Assembly (NCBI RefSeq): GCF_030272615.1
Contig: NC_081413.1
Location: 101,702,239 to 101,766,238 of the forward strand
Source: Cryptomeria japonica
Lineage: Eukaryota; Streptophyta; Pinopsida; Cupressales; Cupressaceae
Direction of reading: 5' to 3'
DNA length: 64,000 nt
Below, piece by piece: positions 1 through 12,899 of this stretch. Made by a program: the position numbers and the translations under genes. The notes beneath the pieces were generated by a model. It was given only the letters and a program-made list of their open reading frames with translations, was not told where the DNA came from and did not search any database. Numbering within the stretch: the stretch's first letter is position 1; the number at the start of each line of letters is the position of its first letter.

Positions 1-79
1 CAAATTTTGACCCAACCTCTCCTTTTCACATTCCATCAGAGGGTAATAGTGTCATAACATAGATATTGGATCTTGGTGT

Positions 80-2188
80 TGTTGAACACACAAGAGGATT
101 GAGAGGGATGTGTCATTCCAAAACTTCAAAACAAATTAACTATAGATAACATCAAATAATACAACAACAACACATCAATCATCAACACATCAACATCAAC
201 CATCAACATATGAACACCATATTTACATGGAATAACCAAACTAGGAAAAACCATGGTGAGAATCTAACTCATAATATGAATAAAATGATTACAATGTTTT
301 AGGCTTATTGCCAAGAAGAAACTACACCAGATAGACTTTCTTGGCTAAGGCACACTGCCTTAGGGAAAGATACAAGGACTTGCACAACCAAGGCTCATTG
401 CTTCAGGGAAAGATACAATCTACTGTCAAAGGACCCATTGTTAATCAACAAAAAAGGGAATAGTAGAACTGAAAATGAGAAGGATCTCCCAAGCATGAAA
501 TTATCCTTGAACAATTGGATCAAGTGACCAACATCATGGCAAACATCTCTGATAACCATCATTGCCACAACATACTGTCTCACTAAATGTATCACCTTCA
601 AAGCTCTAAATTTTGCACTTCTACAATCTCAAATATACTTGCATAACATTCACATACTCTTCTCATCAATTCACACACAATCCACCATTCAACTTATCCA
701 ACCACACTCCTTAAATATGAGAGATTATTAAAACTTAATTTAAGGTCGACCAAGAACAAGATAAACATCATTACACAAAATAAGCTACTCAAATAAAAAA
801 TAATCAAAGCGGTCCACTCTAGGAGAAAGAGGGAACTCAAATACATCACAATACATCCTTCCAAGATGATGTTAGGATTCCCACAGATACTGAGGGGGGG
901 GGGGGGGGGGGGTGAATCAGTATCTAACAGGTGATATGAATTTCTTAACTTAAAACATGTAGAACATATTAAAACTGTGTACCGATAAACAGAAAGTAAT
1001 GCAATAAATAGAGATAAAAGCAACCACATGAAAAACACACCATAACACAAGGATTTAACAAGGAAACCTGGTGTGGGAAAAACCTTGGTGGGATTTGTGA
1101 CCCACAATATTCACTTACTGGCCAATAAGAGAATATTACTGCTACAAGAGGGGCCTACACATGCAGGGAGGCCAAGTGCCTAGAGCTCACTGCTCAAATA
1201 CAAAATAGGAAGTCTCACTGACTTACAAAATGGATTATATAAATCCAGTTTCTTGTACTGCTTCAAAGTAGCATCTATAATGCCAGATCCAGTACCGATT
1301 TCTGCTCTGCTTCTTACATAAACCCTTAACCTATATTTCGCATAATAGGTCTGCCTTATTTCGCCTAATTACATTCCTCTTACTTACACAAAATGTTCTA
1401 CAATGATCTCTCTTATATAAGAGTCATTTTACAACTTGCCAAGTCAGCTTACAATGATTTTACAATAATAAACAAAATATATTACAACAAAAATCCCATC
1501 GGCCTTTGTGCCGATATGCTTCCTTTCACTGCCGGTGCCAGTGGTCTGAGTGTCGGTGTAGAGTCTGATCTTGCTAGTGCTGGTGGAATTCTTTGTCGGT
1601 GTCATAAGATTGTAAGGTTGCCATCAATGACAAAACCTTCAATCAGCTACAATGTCTCATTGGAGTGTGCATATGCCAACAGATGAATCCAATGATCCAC
1701 ACATGCTAACACATCCTCCAAAGTCATTACCAAATGTAACGTGTAGACATAGAAATCTATTGATAAAATAACATCTTCTGATGCAAAATACCTTAGGTGA
1801 ATCTCCACATGCCATGGTGAGACCAATAACAACTTCTTAATGCATCCTCCAATGCATATTTAGACCAAAGGAATATGATCCAATCAAGATAATCCAAATG
1901 GACACACAAAACCATAATATAATTGAATATTCATAACATAAATCAACATAAATTTTTCATGAAATAAAAAAATCACCAAAGTAACAAATTGATAATATTA
2001 CATGAGCCACATAATCACTTCCACTATATCGCAACACATACTTCATCATATTTGGAGACCAGCAAAGACTTTTTGGACCAATAATTACAACATAAACAGG
2101 AACATATTCAGACTAGAATCTATTCAGAAAAACAAGTTTGACATTAATGACAACCATACAATCTCATATCAAACTCATATTTCCAACA
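80..2188 (-). repeat. 3' LTR of old Copia element C (interrupted)
   Basis: Read on the minus strand, this LTR starts at 2188 with TGTTGG right after a degenerate polypurine tract (2189-2200, reverse AAACGGGGATAT) and ends near 80 with GTTCAACA. The interior carries typical Copia U5 text on the minus strand: an ACCATGG/TTTTCC block near 250 and a C/T-rich end near 100. A foreign solo LTR (870-1681) sits inside, so the native length is about 1.3 kb. The low-coordinate boundary could be 77 or 80, because TGTTGTTG is ambiguous. Its gag-pol partner lies at 2923-3127 and 22853-24610. The 5' LTR of the element was not found. Confidence 0.6.
870..1681 (-). mobile_element. Solo Copia LTR inside the LTR of element C
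   Basis: The insert is bounded by TGTTAG on the left and CCAACA on the right, the inverted TG...CA ends of an LTR. It is flanked by a perfect 5-bp target duplication GATGA (865-869 and 1682-1686). Orientation is minus: the C-rich LTR end (19 G on the plus strand, 894-912) and the conserved TCAG...CCTAACA terminus lie at the low-coordinate side. No primer-binding site or coding sequence adjoins it, so it is a solo LTR left by LTR-LTR recombination. Its terminus resembles Copia B, but the body differs. Confidence 0.85.
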
Positions 2189-2976
2189 ATATCCCCGTTT
2201 ACATTGATAGCAACACTTGAACAATACTTGAATATTTGAACAAATTTCACAACAACTCTCTCCCCCTTTGACATGAAAGACAAAGGACACTACATAACAT
2301 ACTGACCAACACACACTACTACTTCCCCTAAGAGTAGTTACAACATTAATATAAGAGATAAAGGATAAGCGCTAAATCCCCCCCTAGAAAGATGCACCAC
2401 TATAATGCATCTAATTAGAGAAAGGAGGGGCAATCCTAGTTTCGACCCGAGATACTCAAAAGAATCCTTCCACAAACTAATATTATCACATGAGCCACAT
2501 AATCACATCCACTAAACCACAACACATACTTTAGCATATCCGGAGGTCACCAAATATTTTCCAGACTAGCAATTGCAACACAAACAAAAACATATTCAGA
2601 CCAGAATCCATCCAGACAACCGAATTTGACATCCATGACAACCATACAATCTCATATCAAACTAATATTTCCAATAATTTCCCCCTTTATCATTGATGAC
2701 AACACTTGAACAATACTTGAATATTCAAACAAATCTCACAAGAAATCTCTCCCCAAATCTCTCAACATCTCTCTCCCCATTTGACTTAAAGACAAAGAGA
2801 ATTGCATAACATAATGACCAACACACATCACTACTCCCCTCGAGAGTAGTAACAACATCAATCTAGGAGATAAAGGATAAGCACTAAATCTCCCCCTAGA
2901 AAGATACACCACTATAATGCATCTAGTTAGAGAAAGGAGGGCCAATAACCCCTAGTTTCTGTCTGAGATACTCAAA
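2001..2976. repeat. 488-bp direct tandem duplication across an LTR/polypurine junction
   Basis: CATGAGCCACATAATCAC begins at 2001 and again at 2489, and the two copies stay collinear with about 10-15% visible mismatch for some 488 bp. Each unit holds the start of the element C LTR (2188 and 2676 on the minus strand), its polypurine tract and part of the post-pol region. This makes two potential LTR starts in one element. Each unit also repeats the C-terminal coding tail, with CTAGTTTC near 2436 and 2953. Confidence 0.8.
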
Positions 2977-3127
2977 AGTGTCCTTCACCAACACCTTAGT
3001 GAAAATGTTTTCTACCTGTTCTTTTGTAGAAATGTATTCCAATTTTACTTCCCAAAAGAATGCATCACCACTAGTAATTTTCCTCTCATAATTGATTTAA
3101 GCCCAATCAGAATTTGTATATGCTTTT
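2923..3127 (-). pseudogene. RNase H C-terminal end of Copia element C
   Basis: On the minus strand this fragment translates to a Copia RNase H tail: a degraded YTDSDWA-type motif at about 3120, then SGDAFFWEV, then ISTKEQVENIFTK and FEYLRQKLGV, with a stop at 2923-2925. The stretch between the SG.AFF motif and the STKEQ motif is missing about 80 residues compared with Copia B in this window, so there is an internal deletion. The fragment is cut at 3123-3127 by the target site of Copia A. The upstream part of the same pol resumes at 22853. Confidence 0.8.
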
Positions 3128-6100
3128 TTTTGGCATTGTATTGTCATTGATGTCAATGGGTAAGTATGTCAACTGGTATGCAAGATACTGTTACCGATAT
3201 TGGAGATTGTTGGCATGTTGATGTCAACCGCTTTGGGATGTCAACCGGTAAGTCTGTCTATTGGTAAGCAAGCAAACCCAATAAGTGCAGTCCAATATAA
3301 CATGACCTAACCGAAAAAATAGTGAAGTGCACAATATGAAGGTTAACCGGTTAGTGTATATCGGTAGCATGTTCAGTCGGTGACTGAGTTTGAACTGACA
3401 TAATCAAGTGAGCTAGATGTTGACAGAGATGTCACGTGGACTCCAGGTGGCGAATGTGCAGTGGCAGGTGAATGGTGCGTCGATGAGGTATTTGTCGACT
3501 AAGTTCGTATTAAATGTCGACTGCAAAAAATATGGATCAGTTGCAAAGGATTGCAGCTCAAAGCAGATCGAAGGGCAGAGATTTTATTCTTTGACATCAT
3601 GATTGAAGCAATATATTTGATCATCTTGTTGATCTTGAGAAAGAAACTGCAAGATCATTTATTGTGATCGACCAAATCAAGACTAATGAACAGAGTCCAG
3701 TTTGCTAAATATATTAAACGTTCATATGAAGAATAAAACAAGATAGAGCTTTTTGATGTACTATTGCAGGTTGTCGATTCAAGAAAGATGAGATCCAATT
3801 TGATATGGATCGAGGTCGGTGAAGAAAACCCTAAGCGTGTGAATTTTGAGTTTTGTTTTGTCGGGAAAACGTATATATAAATATGCAGATAAAAAACTTA
3901 ACTATGTGGATAAATGATTCTTGATGAGAGATTTATGATACAGTGAATCTCTGCAAGGCAAGAGTTGATCAGTCTGAATGTGATAGAAAATATTGAAGCG
4001 ACTGAGTTAATCGAAAAGAGTTAAGGTAACTAGTAAACTGTTACAGAGATTAACAATCTGTTAAACTAGTAGTGTCTAAACCGGTAAGAGAGAAACAAAG
4101 AATGAAGGAGAGCAAAGTGAGTTTCTGAGAAGATCCAACAAGGCAAAAATTGATTTGTAGAGGATTCAAAAAGTAAGAACAGAAGATCAGTAGAAACGAG
4201 AAGTAGTGAAACATAAAAGAAGTTTAATCATTAGAGTGAATAGTTTCCAGATGCTATTAAACTGATTTATAACTAGGTGTTTATGATGCAGAGGCAATAG
4301 ACTGGAAGGATAACCTTGAACCAACCAACCTCTAAGGCTCTCAAACTCAACCAAAACCCTACTACCAAAGGATCCTTACACAATGCCAAGTCAAGAAATG
4401 GTTCAATGACACTAAACAATTCCTTAGGAGACTCAAGGGCTCCAATATGTTCACTTACGAACAACTAACACTCTCAAGTCTTGTGTGACTATATACACCC
4501 TTGCATACATGAGTTGGCTACTACTAGTCTTTAGGGGTTTGAATGGCCCACTTAACCAATTCAATACATAAACCCTTGGAAGGGTGTTCTCACAACACCT
4601 TAACACAAATGAAATAGGATTTCATGGTTTAGACCCACCGGAACATCGATTTTGACTCACTTGCCCACAAACAGAACCGATTGCAATTAGGCCTCCATTT
4701 GAAGGAATCGGGTGATAAATTTCGATACCCTGAGGATCTAGGAAAAAAAAATATATTTTCAGATACCCTTTTGGGAGTTATCAACAATATCTCAGTTTTC
4801 GGTACTAGACCAACTTGCAGATATCCCAACCAATACTGCACTAACATACCTAATAAGGCTATTAAGCCTATTTGATTGAACACCTGTCATAAACTTGCTT
4901 GGTTCTCCTAAAAGATGACTATCCTTGACCATGAAATTTTGTGTCAACCTCCAAAATACTCCTCTATCACATTGAAACCCCTTTCCAGTCCTCTACCACT
5001 CAATTCTCTCGCACTGTACTCATCAAACCGGTGTGTCACATAGAAATGCCAGAGCTAGGGTTAGTTCTCCATCCTCTTCACTCTATTGTGTCCTCTTAAT
5101 GGTTCCTGGAATTTACATATGATATAGTGGCCTATCATCTCCTATAATGACATAGTGCTTAGTTAAGGATTGATAGGCTAAAACCCATTATTACAATCAA
5201 ACCCTAGGGGTTTAAGGGTTTTAGGCTACTCGATAGAGATTTGCTTGTAGAATGGGGCAACGATAACTTCAAGGCTTCACACAAAATGGAAAACAAAGGT
5301 AAAAAAATATAGTTTCAGGATCTATGTGATGATCATTCCTGCCAATCCACCTTCAATATGCAATCAACAAAAAATAGACAATTTCCTGCGTTTCCAACAG
5401 TTTTGATGCTTCAATTTCTTTCTCAAAACAATAAAATCAACACACACTTACATATTTTGGGGTTTAGGGTCCTTAAAGGTGTCACCCAAAATTAACACAA
5501 CCTCCTCCAACTATTTTTCAAACTAAATTGACCGTTGGAGAATCACGACTTAAAAAAAGTGCAAAATTGTCATGACAACAAATTGACAATATGACAATTT
5601 TTGCATTACTCAACCAACCTAGACTCCAGACTATCATAGTCCCCCAAAATGATTGGGTTAATATCAAAATTTTGCTAAACCATGACCTTAAACACATTGA
5701 AATAGGTCCAAATAGACATGAAAGGACCGTTGGAACCAACTTTTACATTATTACATCAATTTGACCCATTTTGACTCATTTGCACAATATTGGCCAAAGC
5801 AGGACCTTCCTAGGACCATGTAGATAACTTGATTACATGAATGGTCAAATGACCTTATTAAAATTCTATTGGTCTCATTAGACCTTGTTTGACACAAGAA
5901 ACCATCTAGAACTCAAAATGTTTATATTTGACCCCATATAGGTCATTTAAATCAGGAGGTACACTTGGTTCACTTTGTGCTCCTGCACTAGTTTATCATT
6001 GTATTGATTTATATCTAACTGTATTTCACTGAGTGGGTGCTCGGTGTATGGGTTGGTTCTCCTTGAGTTGGTGCTCACAATATAATAGGGGTTGGTGCTC

Positions 6101-6380
6101 CTTTGGGTAGGTGCCCATAAATTGCTAGGGGTTGGTGCCCTAAACATTGTAAAACTGTTATTTCATTATGAGGCTAGATTGGAGCAGTAGATCTCCAACA
6201 ACTTTTCTCACTGAGTTTTTTCCCACATTGGGGTTTCCTCATATATTTGATGTTATGTGATGTGCTCTTGTATGTGGTTGCTTGTTAGTGCTTTCATTAT
6301 CTTACCGGTTGCACACATTGTTTGAAATTATTTATAATCATTGATTCATCCCCCCTCTTAGTGATATATTGTGTTGTACA
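3128..6380 (+). repeat. 5' LTR of Copia A (with solo LTR insert)
   Basis: The start is aligned with the 3' LTR start TGTTGGCATTG at 21369; here it has mutated to TTTTGGCATTG. The end is GTGTTGTACA at 6380, matching GTGTTCTACA at 22847. The matching text includes GGTATGCAAGATA, GATGTCACGTGGACTCCA, the GTGGGTGCTCGGTG block near 6040 and the C-rich tract near 6350. With the 1,707-bp solo LTR and its duplicated target removed, the length is about 1.54 kb, close to the 1.48-kb 3' copy. The small ORFs inside are not genes. Confidence 0.85.
4284..5990. mobile_element. Solo LTR of an unassigned family, copy D1
   Basis: This insert begins TGATGCAGAGGC, ends CTGCACTA and is flanked by GTTTA (4279-4283 and 5991-5995). 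Excising it with one GTTTA restores the sequence seen in the 3' LTR of A (GTGTTTATCATTG near 22496). It shares its 5' end and internal blocks with copy D2 (6475-8099), for example TACCCTTTTGGGAGTTA at about 4764 against TACCCTTTTGGAAGTTA near 6949. The ends and 5-bp duplication fit a solo LTR. Orientation and superfamily are not clear, and there is no coding sequence. Confidence 0.75.
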
Positions 6381-6382
6381 AT

Positions 6383-6394
6383 TTGTATTAGAGC
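6383..6394 (+). other. Primer-binding site of Copia A (decayed)
   Basis: TTGTATTAGAGC sits 2 bp after the LTR end. It differs at two positions from TGGTATCAGAGC, the plant Copia primer site complementary to the initiator methionine tRNA 3' end, which is intact in Copia B at 13992. Confidence 0.75.
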
Positions 6395-6455
6395 ATTAGG
6401 TTCCCTATTTTTTAAAGCTTTCTCTAGCTTGGGTGGATTCTATTTTAAGAACACA

Positions 6456-9400
6456 ATGACAAGGAATGAATCCTTGATGCAGAGAGTCTTGGAGCTTGAT
6501 CCAATACACCTTCTGGATTGTCTTGTCCTCCTTAACCCTTCAACTACTCAAGTCCATCCAATGACACTTAGTAGGGGTTTATGCTAATGAGACCTCCAAG
6601 GTCTGAACCTCTTTGGCTTGCCTCCTAGGTATAGCCAATGGTTTTGTACAAATAGCTCCACCTCTTGAGGTTGCCACCTCAATCACACACACATCACTCT
6701 AGGACTCCAACTACTCCTGCAAGGATCTCAACACACAACCACTTCCAATGGACTCACAATGCATCTACCAAGTGTCTTTGAATAATTTGAGGCTTTTAGG
6801 ATCACCAAATCCATCACTTTGGCTTTCTAACCTTTCTAGGTCTCTACCGGGCTCAAATATGCCTAATTGAATTAGCCCTCCCTTGGCGGTTTTAGGGGCT
6901 TAGTTTGCAAACTTTCCAAACAAGGCTATAAATAAATTATGGATTAGAGTACCCTTTTGGAAGTTACAAAAATACTGAAAATGTGCATCTGGGTTATGTG
7001 TACAAGTGGGGTTTCCAATGCTGCACTATTTTGGAGGGTTTAGGCCTCATCGGGTGATTTGGGAAGATGGGTCTGAAACTCTTCATCAGTCAAACCTCTT
7101 TCTCCAAAAAATTTAAAATTATTCAAGGGAATACTTAGGGATTTCCAACCATATGACACTTTTCCATGTGCCAATTCTCTATGTGCTCTTAAAGCATACT
7201 TTTCTACTGTCCTAACTCACCTACTCCCAATGGTGAGCCTAGGGCTTCATTGTATCTCCTCCTCAAGGACCTGCAAAACCACAAATCCTTTCCTAGAACT
7301 ATATACATACCCTAACCTATCATTCTTAATGTTTTCAACAGGTGCCATCAAATAATGCTTAGGTTAGAGTCATTTTATCCTTAAACCCTACTTGCAAGGG
7401 TTTTACACCTAGTTGCCAAAGAATGGAAGAAATCTCTGCAACTATAGACAATCAACCTTGCAAAGAAAAATTAATGAAAAGTCAATTCAATCAAAACTCA
7501 TTCCCTGCAATGAGTTTTACACAATCATGTCCGTACAAGCAATGAAAATAAGAGAAAACTATAAAAAATGATGAAAGACAAGTTTGTTTCAAAATCCAAA
7601 AACTTGTTCTTACATTTCCAATCCTCCAACCCATACAATGAAGTGAATTTTGGCTTTTAAGCTATTAGATCACTTGGTTCAACCAACTTTTCCACGCCAT
7701 CTACCAAAAATGCAACTTTTTTTGTAAGAAATTGCAAAATGTTGCTCAACAACTTTTTACATCTTTTGACTCCAAGATCCAACTTTGCATTCTAATGCAT
7801 TTCAAGATTCCTGAAGGTCCTCAAACACCCTAGAAGACATAAACACAACACAATTGACCCTTATTACATAAATACATTCATTTGGAGTACTTCTCTTGTG
7901 AACTACCTAAGCATCTCACTTCCCAGGCTGTCAACATCCTGAACACAAATGACTCAAACCAAAACTTGGACAAATAAACCATAGATCTACTGAGTGCCAA
8001 ATGGTTGGTCCATTATTACATCACAAAGATAAAACACAAACTTTAAAGAAAACAAAAATTTCATGGTTGGAGTGTTGGAGTGTTAGGTGCCTTGCACCAA
8101 TCCTCCTCCTCCAAATCTCCCATGTTTGATGGTACCAACTATGCCTCATGGAGTAGAAGAATGGAAACCTATTTGTCCTCCCTAGGTTTTGATGTTTTGA
8201 TGTCTATGAAAAATGGGTATACCATCCCTAATAATCATCCTACAGTTCTAGATGCTAAGAAGGAGTATGAAAACAATGCCAAGGCCAAGCATGCTATTCT
8301 CAGTGGACCATCTGATAATGAGTTTGGTAAGGTTATGCACTACTTATCCGACAAGAAAACTTGGGATAAGTTGAAGAGATTATTTATAGGAGATGTCAAG
8401 GTTAAAGAGGCTAAACAACAAACACTAAGAGGTCAGCTTGAAGGCTTGAAGATGAAAGATGAAGAGAAGATTGCTGATTATCTTCACAAAATTGATGAAA
8501 TAGTGAACAATATTAGAGGACTTGGAGAGGATATAGCTGATGGAGTGATTGTCAAAAAGGTACTTATATCACTCATATCTAAGTATGACACAAAGGTCTC
8601 TGCAATAGAAGAAGCCAAGGATTTGAAAACCTTTTCAATAGATGAGTTATTTGGGTCCCTAACCACTTATGAGATGAGAACAACCGGTGAAGGAACTTCA
8701 AAGAAAGAGGTTGCTTTCAACTCCATCAAAAAGGGTAAGAAGAAATTACTCATGGAGAATCTTGTGAAGACTTGGACACAATGGTAGCAAAATTTGTAAG
8801 GAAGCTTAAAAGAGGACCCAATAAGTACAAAGGAAAATTACCTCTCAAATATTTTAACTGTCATAAAATAGGACACTTTTCTTCAAAATATCCCTATAGT
8901 GAGAATGCTGGAGAGGACCAACAAAGCACTAGCAGACCTTTGGGTAAGGATAAAAAGAAGAATGCCTACAGACAAGATAGAAGAAGATACCACAAGTAGA
9001 ACAACCTGTATACTTTTGAAGATGATGCCACAGATGAAGAAAGTGCCTCAGAAAATGACCGTTGTGAGGATGAAAGAAAAACCAATCTCTTTATGGCACT
9101 AGATGAACTGGTTGATGAAGATATTGAAGATGAAGACATTGAAGCTGAAGTGAACCTGGAAGGTGAGCTCATAAGTGCTCTTAAGGAGTTAAGTAAAATA
9201 AGAAGAGATCTCAAGAAGGTTAAGTGTGTTGCTACTGAAGAACAAGACCATTTGAGGCAATCCCTGGAGGAGTCCAAGAAAACAATTTTTGATATGAAAC
9301 TCCAGTTGGAAGAGGCTAAGAGGATATGTGAAGTTACATCCTCCGATTTGATAAAGAAAGAGGAGTATTAGAATCTGGAAGAAGAAATTGTAAGGCTCAG

Positions 9401-10165
9401 AAAGGAGCTTGAAAAGAGAAAGGATGAGTTGAAGATGAGGAGCAAGTATGAGGACAACACTGAAGCCTTGGATAAAATGTTGAGTAATCAGAAGCACTCA
9501 AAAGATACTGAATGTTTAGGATTTGAAGAGGGATAGAGTTCAAATAGCAAAGATACATCCGACAAGGAGATAGAGTTTACTTCTTGAAGTGAGAGTAAAT
9601 AAAAACAAACCTTTACTCTCAACAAAAGTACCGAGAAGAAGACCTATGTTGAAGCTACAATAAATCCGCCTGTGAACTGGAATGCTCAGAATCAGAAGGC
9701 TCACTCTCTGTACCAGAATGTAAACCATAAAGGAAAGTTTAAGATTGATGAAGAGGGGTTCACTAAAGTCAACAACATGAGAGGAAAACATCTAGTGAGA
9801 CAAAGGTTTGTTGGTCCAATGCAACAAGATTGGTATGTACCCAAATTCCATGGTTACTGTTACCGGTGTAATAAGTTTGGTCATAGAATTGCTGATTGTA
9901 ATTTGTTGTGTAAGCCCCCTACTATTTTTGAAATTAGAAATTCATTTGCTGCACTCTAGGAGATGAATGCTACTTATTATCAATGTAATGGTTTTTGTCA
10001 TAAGAGTTATGAATGTAGGAGAAGTCAGTTGGTATCCTACAATAGTTTTTCAAATTCATCATTCAATGTCAATGTGAAATGCTATCATTATCAAAATGTT
10101 GGCCACATTGAAAATCATTGCAAACTCAGGACTTCTAAGCAAAAGAAGTCAGTACTGGATTAGAA
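6456..10165 (+). pseudogene. Gag region of Copia A, split and frameshifted
   Basis: The ATG at 6456 opens MTRNES; the frame is then broken by a solo LTR (6475-8099). It resumes at 8100 in frame as SSSSKSP, followed by MFDGTNYASWSRRMETYL, the Copia gag motif. A first zinc knuckle at about 8853-8895 keeps C, H but has lost the last Cys (to Tyr). An acidic, coiled-coil-like stretch follows at 9093-9370. Three more knuckle-like motifs lie at 9856-9900 (CYRCNKFGHRIADC, complete), 9981-10019 (first Cys to Tyr) and 10080-10122 (second Cys to Tyr). Frameshifts near 8775 and 9540 and several stops inactivate it. Four knuckles is more than the usual one in Copia gag. Confidence 0.8.
6475..8099. mobile_element. 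Solo LTR of an unassigned family, copy D2
   Basis: The insert begins TGATGCAGAGAG, ends TTGCACCA and has a 5-bp duplication ATCCT (6470-6474 and 8100-8104). Excision rejoins the gag of Copia A in frame, which supports these ends over an alternative (CCTTG at 6472 and 8090) that would also keep frame. It belongs to the same family as D1: same terminus, similar length (1.63 against 1.71 kb) and shared internal blocks. There is no ORF of note, no primer site and no polypurine tract next to it. Confidence 0.75.
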
Positions 10166-10304
10166 ACCAGAAGCAAAACTAGAGCAGAAAATTACAACTG
10201 ACAAAAATAAGGAAGCGAACCTAGTTTGGGTTGAGAAGGATAAGAATAAAGCAAAATCAAGTCTGATTGTGTAGACTGCCCTACATGCAAAAAGAAGAAA
10301 TTTA

Positions 10305-12894
10305 TGTGTTGTAGGTAGTGGATGTTCCAATCACATGACCAAAGACAAAAAGAAGTTCATCAAGTTTGATGATTGGAATGGAGGTTCGGTGAGGTTCGGA
10401 GACAACTCTTCCATTAAGATAAAAGGCAAAGGTAATCTGAACATAGATGTAATATTAAAAGCACATGATGTATACTATATGGAAGGACTAAAGCATAATT
10501 TGCTAAGTGTGAGTCAAATGTGTGATAAAAGATACAAATTCACATTTAACTCTACCAGTTGTCAGATAAGGAAGGATAGTACCAGACAGATTGTTGTAGA
10601 AGGTAAAAGGATAGATGAAAATGTGTACAATCTGCAGGAATAATTTGGGTCCCAATGCATGATGGGATGAGTAGATGAGAGCTGGTTGTGGCATAGAAGA
10701 TTAGCACATATAAATTTTAATAATTTGGTCAAAGTAAGCAAGAAAGGTTATGTGAGACATATACCACCGATCATCAAACTGACAAGTACATTTTGTTATG
10801 GATGTCTAAGAGGTAAGCAGACTAAGGTAACCTTCAAGATCAAAGAACATAATACTTCAAGACCCTTAGAACTTGTGCATACGTATTTGTGTGGTCCAAC
10901 CAGAACAAGAGCTTTAGCCGGTGAGAGATACTTCATGTTGTTCATTGATGATTTCTCAAGAATGACATGGGTCACTTTTCTACATGACAAATCACAAGCT
11001 TATGAGAGGTTCAAAATATTCTAGAAGATGGTTGAGAAGGAAAGTGAATTCCAGTTGAAGTGTCTGAGATCAAACTGGGGTGGTGAGTTTACATCAAATG
11101 AGTTTGTAGACTACTGTGAGAGGCATGGAATTAGAAGACAGTATTTAGCTCTAAGAACACCACAACAAAATGGTGTTGTAGAAAGGAAAAACCGGACTAT
11201 CAAGGGATGGAAAGAACTATGTTGAATGAGGCAAACATACCAGATATGTACTAGAAGGAAGTAGTACATACTGCTGTATGTACATTGAACCAGATTCAAC
11301 TGAGAACAAATAGCAGAATCACACCTTATGAATTGTGGTATGACCGAAAACCGTCAGTTAAATATTTCAAAGTGTTTGGAAGTAAATGCTCCATCAAGAG
11401 AGAGGAAGATAATTTAGGTAGTTTTTATTCTAGGAGTGATGAAGGAATCTTCTTGGGTTACTCTACTCACAACAAAGCCTACAAATGATACAATAAACGA
11501 CTGAAAAGAGTCATTGAAAGTGTGCATGTAAGAGTTGATGAAGACTTACATAAAGGAAAACAAGCACATGTAAACCGGTATGATGATTCATGTGATGAAG
11601 ATGAAGTTCAGTCAGAAAATGAACTGGGAGAAGCACCTAGCAAGACCCCTAATAGAGATGTGTAGAAAAATCGCCCAAAAGAGAAGATTATAGGAAATAA
11701 AAGCGATGATATATAGACAAGAAGAAGACTTGCCCGTAACAATGAACAAGTAAATTTCTGCCTCATGACTGAAATGGAACCCAAGACATTCAATGAGGCC
11801 AACAAAAGTGTCAAATGGATGGATGCTATGGAAGAAGAGCTGCAATAGATTGAAAAGAACAAGACTTGGGAATTAGTTCCTAGACCAACATATAAGAATG
11901 CCATAGGTACTAAATGGGTCTTCCGGAACAAGATGAATGAAGAAGGTAAGATTGCCAGGCATAAATCAAGGTTAGTGTGCAAAGGGTTCTCTCAAGTAGA
12001 AGGAATTGATTTTGAAAAAAAATTTGCACCGGTTGCAAGACTTGAGGCTATTAGAATGTTCTTAGTATTCTCTACCTTCAAAGGATACAAGGTATATCAA
12101 ATGGATGTTAAGTCTTCTTTCTTGAATGTCAATTTGGAAGAAGAAGTCTACATAGAACAATCAAAAGGTTTTCTGCTACATGATGATGAAACTTTTGTAT
12201 GCTGATTGAAGAAAGTATTTTATGGTTTAAAGCAGGATCTAAGAGCATGCTATTCAAGGTTGGATAAGTATCTTAAGGAGCAAGGTTTTAGAAAGGAAAG
12301 AGTAGATAGTAATCTGTACATTAGAAATCACTTGATTATTATTGTTGTATATGTGGATGATATAATATTTCGAGGCAATAAGGATATCTTGTGTAAAGAG
12401 TTTGTTGATCAGATGCAATTAGAGTTTGAGATGTCAATGCTTAAAGAGCTGTCATATTTTCTTGGTTTGTAAATTTCACGACAAGATAAATGAATATTTA
12501 TCTCTCAAACCAAGTATGCCAGAGATATGTTGAAGAAGTTTCAGATGGAAGACAACAAACCAGTAAGTACACCCATGGTGACCAGATGCAAGTTGAGCAA
12601 GGTTGATGAGTCACCAAAAGTGGAACAAACCATGTATAGATCCATGATTGGTAGTCTGTTATATCTTACTGCCTCAAGACCACATATAGTGCAGGAAGTA
12701 TGTATGGTGACAAGATTTCAAGCTATACCTAAACAGTCACATGAGAATGCAGTTAGAAGAAACTTCAGGTACCTACAAGGAACACTTAAATTATGGCTTA
12801 TGGTATCCAAAACAAGGAGATTTCTCTTTACAGGTTTACACTGATGTTGATTGGACAGGTTTTATTGATGACTGAAAAAGCACAAGCGATGGTG
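10305..12894 (+). pseudogene. Pol of Copia A: protease, integrase, reverse transcriptase, start of RNase H
   Basis: The protease motif reads VVGSGCSNHM (10311-10340; the catalytic Asp of DSG is Gly here), then KHNLLSVSQM. The gag-pre-integrase motif WLWHRRLAHINF is at 10682. Integrase runs from ELVHTYLCGPTRT (about 10870) through FIDDFSRMTWVTF and LRSNWGGEF (Asp to Asn) to TPQQNGVVERKNRT (11158-11200). Reverse transcriptase shows [21 protein letters not shown], an intact YVDD at about 12349-12360, and SMLKELSYFLGL. RNase H begins and stops at 12894, where Copia B is inserted; it resumes at 20354. Multiple stops and shifts make it non-functional. Confidence 0.88.
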
Positions 12895-12899
12895 CATTC

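Noticed and set aside
694-1107. 137-codon minus-strand frame
   Set aside because: It crosses the solo LTR border and the poly-G tract (read as a Pro run), so it is not a gene.
4284-8099. D1 and D2 as DNA transposons with terminal inverted repeats
   Set aside because: The apparent inverted similarity is about 10 bp and imperfect, while TG...CA-type ends with 5-bp duplications fit solo LTRs better.
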